Below, one piece after another: positions 49,279-53,741 of a stretch of DNA of 53,741 bases (position 1 is the first letter of the stretch; each line of letters opens with the position of its first letter). Below the pieces are notes generated by a model. The model was not told the DNA's origin. It ran no database searches and worked only from the letters and a program-made list of their open reading frames with translations. Location: NCBI RefSeq assembly GCF_014646895.1, contig NZ_BMOD01000028.1, positions 1 through 53,741 on the forward strand, given 5' to 3'. The stretch comes from Deinococcus roseus. GTDB lineage: Bacteria; Deinococcota; Deinococci; Deinococcales; Deinococcaceae. Both the position numbers and the translations under genes were made by a program.

Positions 49279-50412
49279 TTACTTCTGGTTGCCGCCGCCT
49301 TTGCGGATCACCGTGGTGCTCAGGTCGTTGCCCACCCGCTTGATGAACAGGGTGGTGCTGGCCCGGTCTCCTCTGGAGGTGAATTTGAGGGTTCCAGTCA
49401 CCAGATCATCAAAGGTGGAGTTGCGAACAGCCTGCATGACCTGGGCACGGGTGGGGAACTTGCCATTGGTCCTGAAAGCGTTCTGGATGCCCTGCAACAG
49501 GACCTTGGTGGTGTCGTAGCCATAGATGGCCCAGCCCGTGGCGATGCTGCCATAAGCATCCTTGTAGGCCTTGTTGAAGGCATAAGAGTTGTTGAAGCTC
49601 TCAGAGGTGCCTGCCACCGAGGCGAAGTAAGTCCCAATGGCGTCGTCTCCAGCGGTTTCTGTGAAGGTGGGGCTGTCCAGGCTGTCGTTTCCGATGAAAG
49701 GCACGGAGATCTTCTGGGCTTTCAGGCTGCGCACCAGTTCGCCTGCAATACCAGGATCACCGCTGTAAAAAATCACATCAGGCTGATAGAACCCTGCTTT
49801 CAGGGCCACGCTGTTGACCCCCCGGTTGTCGGGCAGGCCTTCATAAGAGACAATGCGCACCCCGGAGGCTTCCAGCTGGGTTTTCAGGGATTCGGCGTAG
49901 GCTTCGCCTTTGCGGGTTTTGTCGTTGATGATCATGGCGCGTCTGGGAGAAAAGGTGTTGACCGCAAAACGGGTGATCACTTCGCTTTGCATTTCATCCC
50001 GGGCAATGATGCGGTTGACGTTGGGCAGTTTCTGTTCTGTGAAGGCATCTTCGGTGCTGGTGACGGTGAAGAGGGTCAGGTGCTCTTTGGCCAGTGTGGC
50101 TGCCAGTTTATCCAGCAACTGGGTGTCCACATTGACCACGGCCCCCAGGATGTCCTGGGCATTCAGCAGGTTTTCCAGTTTGCGCTGGTTGTTTTCGTCC
50201 GGGATGGTGAAACCTGTCAGTTCCACTTTGTGCTCTTTCCTGAAACTTTCTCTGTATTCGTCCAGGGCGATCAGTGCGCCAAGGCGGATCTGGTTGTGGA
50301 TGGGGTTGTTCTGGTGGTCTCCCACCAGTGCAATTTTGAGGGGGGTGAGGGGCTGGGACAGGGCTGTGGTGGTCAGCATCATGCCCAGAATTGAAACTTT
50401 TTTCAGTTTCAT
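49279..50412 (-). CDS. branched-chain amino acid-type ABC transporter substrate-binding protein
   Basis: Leu/Ile/Val-type (type I) periplasmic binding protein of 377 aa. Signal peptide MKLKKVSILGMMLTTTALS. LKIALVGDHQNNPIHNQIRLGALIA is the usual first strand-helix (shown in part), and VIFYSGDPGIAGELVRSLKA and TGWAIYGYDTTKVLLQGI follow the family. The start at 50412 gives the signal peptide; the longer frame does not. No permease or ATPase is adjacent, so it is an orphan or a sensor. The ligand is unknown. Confidence 0.85.
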   Translation of the reverse strand: MKLKKVSILGMMLTTTALSQPLTPLKIALVGDHQNNPIHNQIRLGALIALDEYRESFRKEHKVELTGFTIPDENNQRKLENLLNAQDILGAVVNVDTQLLDKLAATLAKEHLTLFTVTSTEDAFTEQKLPNVNRIIARDEMQSEVITRFAVNTFSPRRAMIINDKTRKGEAYAESLKTQLEASGVRIVSYEGLPDNRGVNSVALKAGFYQPDVIFYSGDPGIAGELVRSLKAQKISVPFIGNDSLDSPTFTETAGDDAIGTYFASVAGTSESFNNSYAFNKAYKDAYGSIATGWAIYGYDTTKVLLQGIQNAFRTNGKFPTRAQVMQAVRNSTFDDLVTGTLKFTSRGDRASTTLFIKRVGNDLSTTVIRKGGGNQK

Positions 50413-50605
50413 GAAAGATTTCTCGATTGCCGTTCGGGCTGCTGGGTGGCAAAGGGAAGTCTGGTCTCTCATGCCACCACTGTGATGGAACACATAGACC
50501 TCTGTCCAGAGCAAATTTTTGTTTTGTCTTGCCGTTACTGGAGCAGTAGCGGGCAATTGTTACCCATGTGTTATGAATGCATAAATATAAATGCTTTTGC
50601 AGGCA

Positions 50606-51784
50606 TCAACGGTCTTTCAGAAGCGCCAGTTCCACCTGTCCCAGTTGAATGATGTCTCCGGGCTCGATGGCCTGTGAGGACCCTTTCAGCACCGTCTGGC
50701 CATTCACTGAGGTAGCCCCAAAAGCCAGCAGGTAGAGCTGGCCATTTTTGACCTGCAATTCAGCATGGCGGTCCTGCACCCCCTGCTCTGCCAGCTTGAC
50801 ATCGCCCTGCCTGCCCAGCGTCACCGAGGTGAACGAAGCAGGCAAACGGTAAGCATGGTCGTTGCTGTGCAGCAAATACTGCTCTTCCAATTGGTCGGAT
50901 TTGACCTTGCCGCCCTTCTCCTGAAAGACAAATTCATTCTGTCCGATGCGCAGACGGTCTCCAGATTGCAGGGCTTTTTTCTGGGTGGTCTGTCCATTGA
51001 CCAGCACATCCTGGCCCTCCCAGAACCACAGTCCACCTTCTCTGGAAAGGGCCCCACTTTGCAAAGCCACGGTTTTGTCATGGTAGAGGGCGACATCGTT
51101 GGCATCTGAACGTCCCACGGTCACCCGGTTTTTGGTCAGGATGTACTGTTTGCCCTCGTAAGGTCCGGTGGTGGTTCCCAGCAACCAGGCGCTTTTCAAC
51201 AGATCCTGGGTGATTTGCAGCATGAACCCAATGGCCGCTCCCAGCACAGTGAAGCCCACGCCACGGGACACGGTTCCAGTGTCCCCATCGCCCAGAGAGA
51301 ACACCGTGAAACTGTCGAACAAAAGGCCTCCCAGAAAGCCACCTGCGGCCCCTCCCAGCAGACCCCTGAAGGCTTTCTTGACCGAGCGGTCATTGAAGCC
51401 CAGCAAGAGGCCCACCCCCGCACCCAGCAGGGTCCAGGCCAGTGCCCGCATGAAGCGGGTGGGAGGCTGACCGTTCTGCATCCAGCCGTAAAAGACCTGG
51501 GCAATGCCGCCTGCCCCTGCACCCACCAGCAAAGCAGGAAGCAGAATTCGGGTCAGGTCCCGGTTCCAGCGGCCCCGCAAACCGATCAGGTTCTCTGCTG
51601 CCACCAGGGCAGCCGCCAGCGGCACCGACAGCACTCCGGTCAGGGCTGCCGTGCCCAGCACCAGGGAAAAACCATTTCCCTGGTCTCCCAGGTTCACCAC
51701 GGTGTTTTCGGCCAGCAGAAAGCCCAGGAAGCCACCCAGCGCTCCGGCCAGGGTTGCAGGCACCCAGGAAGGCAATTGTTTCAT
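50606..51784 (-). CDS. membrane protein with two FHA domains
   Basis: Protein of 392 aa. About six glycine-rich helices in residues 8-190, then two FHA domains. The second (about 310-392) keeps TLGRQGD, QDRHAELQV and VNGQTV, the phosphothreonine-binding pattern; in the first (about 215-290), VTVGRSDAND is kept but the S-x-x-H is lost. It should bring phosphorylated partners to the membrane. GGAG precedes the ATG by 8 nt. It follows the VWA gene by 40 nt in one operon; no Ser/Thr kinase is in the window. Confidence 0.85.
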   Translation of the reverse strand: MKQLPSWVPATLAGALGGFLGFLLAENTVVNLGDQGNGFSLVLGTAALTGVLSVPLAAALVAAENLIGLRGRWNRDLTRILLPALLVGAGAGGIAQVFYGWMQNGQPPTRFMRALAWTLLGAGVGLLLGFNDRSVKKAFRGLLGGAAGGFLGGLLFDSFTVFSLGDGDTGTVSRGVGFTVLGAAIGFMLQITQDLLKSAWLLGTTTGPYEGKQYILTKNRVTVGRSDANDVALYHDKTVALQSGALSREGGLWFWEGQDVLVNGQTTQKKALQSGDRLRIGQNEFVFQEKGGKVKSDQLEEQYLLHSNDHAYRLPASFTSVTLGRQGDVKLAEQGVQDRHAELQVKNGQLYLLAFGATSVNGQTVLKGSSQAIEPGDIIQLGQVELALLKDR

Positions 51785-51824
51785 GATGGGTTCTCCATGC
51801 CTCTAAATACGGGGTTCTGACTGC

Positions 51825-53156
51825 TCATGTTCCACTGATCTTGCGGATCTCCTCATCTGTCAGAGGAACATCTTTGGGCTGCACGGTCTGGGTTCTCGAT
51901 CCAATTCTCAGGGTCTTGGCTGTCCCCAGGCTGATGGTCTTGTTTTGAGCCACTTCCTGCAAGGCCCGGTCCAGTGCCTGCGTCATGGTGCGGTTGCCCA
52001 GACGCTCTGTGACCTCACGGGCAAGCTGCAGGGATTGAAGGGCCTGCTGGGGGTTGGAGGCAGCTTCCTGAATGGCCTGAGACACCATGCCTTCAATGTT
52101 GCGCTGCTGCACGAACTGCATCACCTGGGGTTTCAGGCGGCCCGCCACCTCCTCATTGGGGGTGAATTCTGCCACCACATCTATGGGGGGCACCTCCCCG
52201 GTGAAATTTGCTCCAGGCACCTGATAGGTGAACCCCAGTTGCGCCACCCGAATGCGGGCAGGTGGTCTGGCAGGCAAGGTGAACTCCAGCACAAAAGTGG
52301 CTCCTGATGGCCCAGAGAGGTTGCCCAGCAACATGGGACCTTGCTGCAATTGCACCTCGGTCTGGGTGGGATGCACCTTTGTGACCCGGTTTAAAACCAC
52401 ATCTTTCACGGTCTTCACGCTCAGGTTCACCTGGGTGACCACCTCACTGATGCTTTGCCTGAGGTCGCCCAGCAATGCTGCAGGCAAATCGCTGGCCTTG
52501 ACTGCGGGAGGCTGTGGATTCTGGGTGTCTGGCACCACATCGATGGGTTTCCCCTGGGTCTGGTCGGTGATGAACAGCAAAAGCTCGGTGTTGACCTCAT
52601 CCCCCACACCCACGGTGGTGACCGGAATCTGTTTTGCGGCCAGCAACCGGGTTTCACTGCGCACCAGTTTTTCATCGGAGGTCTGGCCATCGGTGAGCAC
52701 CACCAGACGCAGGCTTCCGGGCTGGGTTTCCAGGGCTTCACGGGCCAGTTTCATGCCTGCTCCCATGTGGGTGCCTCCGGTGTGGCGGTCCAGGCGCTCC
52801 ACCCCGGCCAGCAACCTCGCACGTTGCTGGCTGCTGGTCAGGGGCACCACCACAGACGCATCATCGTCAAATTGCACCAGGGACACCCTGTCACTGGCCG
52901 TCAAGAGCTGTGCACCCAGAATGCCCTGCAAAGATTCAATCACCAGGTCCATCTTGTTGCGGGCCTGTTTCTCTCCAGGGGCTGTCACTTTCTCCCTCAT
53001 GCTCCCCGAGGTGTCCACCACGAAAACCACACTGAGCTGGGGCCGGGCTTGCCGGGCCTCGGCCTGGGGCTTCAAGGTCAGCAGCAAAAACAGCTTCTGG
53101 TGTTCGGTGTGGGCCAGCAGGTGGTCCCGGTGCAGTTGGTGGGTGATGTCAAGCAT
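51825..53156 (-). CDS. VWA domain protein
   Basis: Soluble protein of 443 aa with an N-terminal VWA domain: MIDAS residues in VVDTSGSM (about 46-52), the threonine in GGTHMGAG, and LTDGQTSDE. A beta-sandwich follows (about 235-330), then a helical C-terminal part. Such VWA proteins with FHA partners belong to phospho-signalling or tellurite-type (Ter) complexes in other bacteria. It is the first gene of the pair with the FHA membrane protein. A hairpin element lies directly upstream. Confidence 0.83.
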   Translation of the reverse strand: MLDITHQLHRDHLLAHTEHQKLFLLLTLKPQAEARQARPQLSVVFVVDTSGSMREKVTAPGEKQARNKMDLVIESLQGILGAQLLTASDRVSLVQFDDDASVVVPLTSSQQRARLLAGVERLDRHTGGTHMGAGMKLAREALETQPGSLRLVVLTDGQTSDEKLVRSETRLLAAKQIPVTTVGVGDEVNTELLLFITDQTQGKPIDVVPDTQNPQPPAVKASDLPAALLGDLRQSISEVVTQVNLSVKTVKDVVLNRVTKVHPTQTEVQLQQGPMLLGNLSGPSGATFVLEFTLPARPPARIRVAQLGFTYQVPGANFTGEVPPIDVVAEFTPNEEVAGRLKPQVMQFVQQRNIEGMVSQAIQEAASNPQQALQSLQLAREVTERLGNRTMTQALDRALQEVAQNKTISLGTAKTLRIGSRTQTVQPKDVPLTDEEIRKISGT

Positions 53157-53191
53157 GGGTGCCTCTGGAGTTCATTGTAGGGGTTTGAGAG

Positions 53192-53299
53192 GCCGAGAGC
53201 CGAGAGCCGAGAGCCGAGAGCCGAGAGCTTATGGTGCAAAGGCTTTAGCAGAATGTCAAATCCACAAAGCTTTAGCACAAGCCCTCTTTTGCCCTCGGC
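53192..53299. repeat. heptamer-arm hairpin element, copy 6
   Basis: Left arm of five GCCGAGA heptamers (53192-53226), a core of about 60 bp beginning TTATGGTGCAAAGGCTTTAG, and a short right arm TTTTGCCCTCGGC (53287-53299). Read in reverse it aligns with copy 5: both have GAGGGCAAAAG, GATTTGACAT or AATTTGACAT, and GCCTTTGCAC before the long arm. Confidence 0.9.
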
Positions 53300-53330
53300 A
53301 AAAAAATGCCCCCCAGTTGCCGCTGGGGGG
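53300..53330 (-). terminator. terminator of the FN3 protein gene
   Basis: On the minus strand CCCCCCAG (plus 53323-53330 reversed) pairs with CTGGGGGG (plus 53309-53316), then CATTTTTTT (plus 53300-53308). A strong intrinsic terminator 20 nt after the stop codon at 53351. Confidence 0.88.
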
Positions 53331-53350
53331 AGTTGGGAGGAAAGGGAGGA

Positions 53351-53741
53351 TCAGTAGGTCTGGGTTTCCAGTTTGCCGATGGAGACGTTGGCAGAGTTGG
53401 CGGTGATGGTCAGGGTCTTGACGCCTGCGCTCACTCCGGCGAAGTCGATGGGCACGGTCTGGCCAGCGTTCACGGAGAGGGGGATGCTGGTGCCGTTGAA
53501 GTTGACGGTGAAGCTGGTGCTGTTGAAGGTGCTGTTGCTGGTGACCAGGATGCGCACGTTGCTGGTGCTGGTGACGTTCAGGCTGAAGGTCTTGTTGGTG
53601 CCGTTGGCGATGGCCCCGACGTTGGTGCTGACCACTCCGGGAACGTTGGTGGCTCCGGTGCTGGTGGTGACGGTCAGGTCACTGGTGAAGGCGGACAGGT
53701 TGCCTGCGTTGTCCTTGGCCCGGACTTTGAAGGTGTAGGCG
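53351..53741 (-). CDS. C-terminal part of a secreted FN3-containing protein
   Basis: The frame is open to the window edge (130 codons, 5' end missing). Residues at the edge, YTFKVRAKDNAGNLSAFTSD, are the end of a fibronectin type III domain. After a TTSTGATNVPG linker comes a Ser/Thr/Asn-rich beta-sandwich of about 85 residues (for example NKTFSLNVTSTSNVRILVTS) that ends the protein. FN3 followed by such a domain is common in chitinases and other extracellular glycoside hydrolases, so a carbohydrate-active enzyme is likely, but the catalytic part is not in view. A GTG at 53635 is not the true start. Confidence 0.75.
   Translation of the reverse strand, partial: AYTFKVRAKDNAGNLSAFTSDLTVTTSTGATNVPGVVSTNVGAIANGTNKTFSLNVTSTSNVRILVTSNSTFNSTSFTVNFNGTSIPLSVNAGQTVPIDFAGVSAGVKTLTITANSANVSIGKLETQTY

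Overview
The window looks like a chromosomal segment of a Deinococcus-type bacterium. The evidence is the DR2241-like two-chelatase-domain protein, the stalk/AMIN/phosphodiester-glycosidase protein, the actinobacterial/Deinococcus-type short XylA, and the many start codons preceded by a TAnnnT box 5-10 nt upstream with no ribosome binding site, the leaderless arrangement known from Deinococcus. Genus is an inference from gene content; no rRNA or tRNA is present. All coordinates and motif positions were read by eye.

Layout. 1-5200: a 2Fe-2S ferredoxin, a PfkB sugar kinase overlapping a HAD phosphatase, an esterase overlapping a second HAD phosphatase, and an aspartate-type aminotransferase, all on the minus strand. 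5300-13440: a complete D-xylose regulon. xylA, xylB and a ROK repressor lie on the minus strand, and the ABC transporter genes xylF, xylH and xylG diverge on the plus strand. A perfect 8+8 bp palindrome sits on the xylA promoter. 13440-23120: assorted single genes, including a 3-hydroxyisobutyrate-dehydrogenase-like oxidoreductase, a large membrane protein, arsB, a DUF2442 protein, the AMIN/glycosidase protein, the DR2241-like protein and a flavin reductase. 23200-27320: a pilin operon with one large PilX-like protein carrying a CxxCH motif and three prepilins, joined by ATGA overlaps and closed by a strong terminator. 27360-31050: a MoxR-type AAA+ ATPase, an unknown internally duplicated protein and a VWA protein. 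31080-37040: a purine-nucleoside-type BMP ABC transporter behind a structured leader, followed by xanthine phosphoribosyltransferase. 37090-41340: a reductase/epimerase, a MerR regulator, a nucleotidyltransferase, a secreted alpha/beta hydrolase under a large palindrome, and a stress-type membrane protein. 41570-44780: a sugar-binding protein and two permeases without an ATPase. 45500-49220: rimO, two small membrane proteins and manganese pyrophosphatase. 49270-53740: a branched-chain-type binding protein, an FHA/VWA pair, and the C-terminal part of an FN3 protein that runs out of the window.

The most unusual layer is intergenic. A family of hairpin elements with arms built from a GCCGAGA/TCTCGGC heptamer occurs at least six times, once inside the xylF-xylH gap. 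Two copies hold an identical 62-bp core in opposite orientation 3.4 kb apart. Two other copies share a different core. A second family, with a GTCCCCCTT...AAGGGGGAC hairpin, occurs at least five times. The transporter operons share another theme: stable hairpins lie next to the gene for the binding protein, which would allow binding protein and permease to be expressed at different levels.
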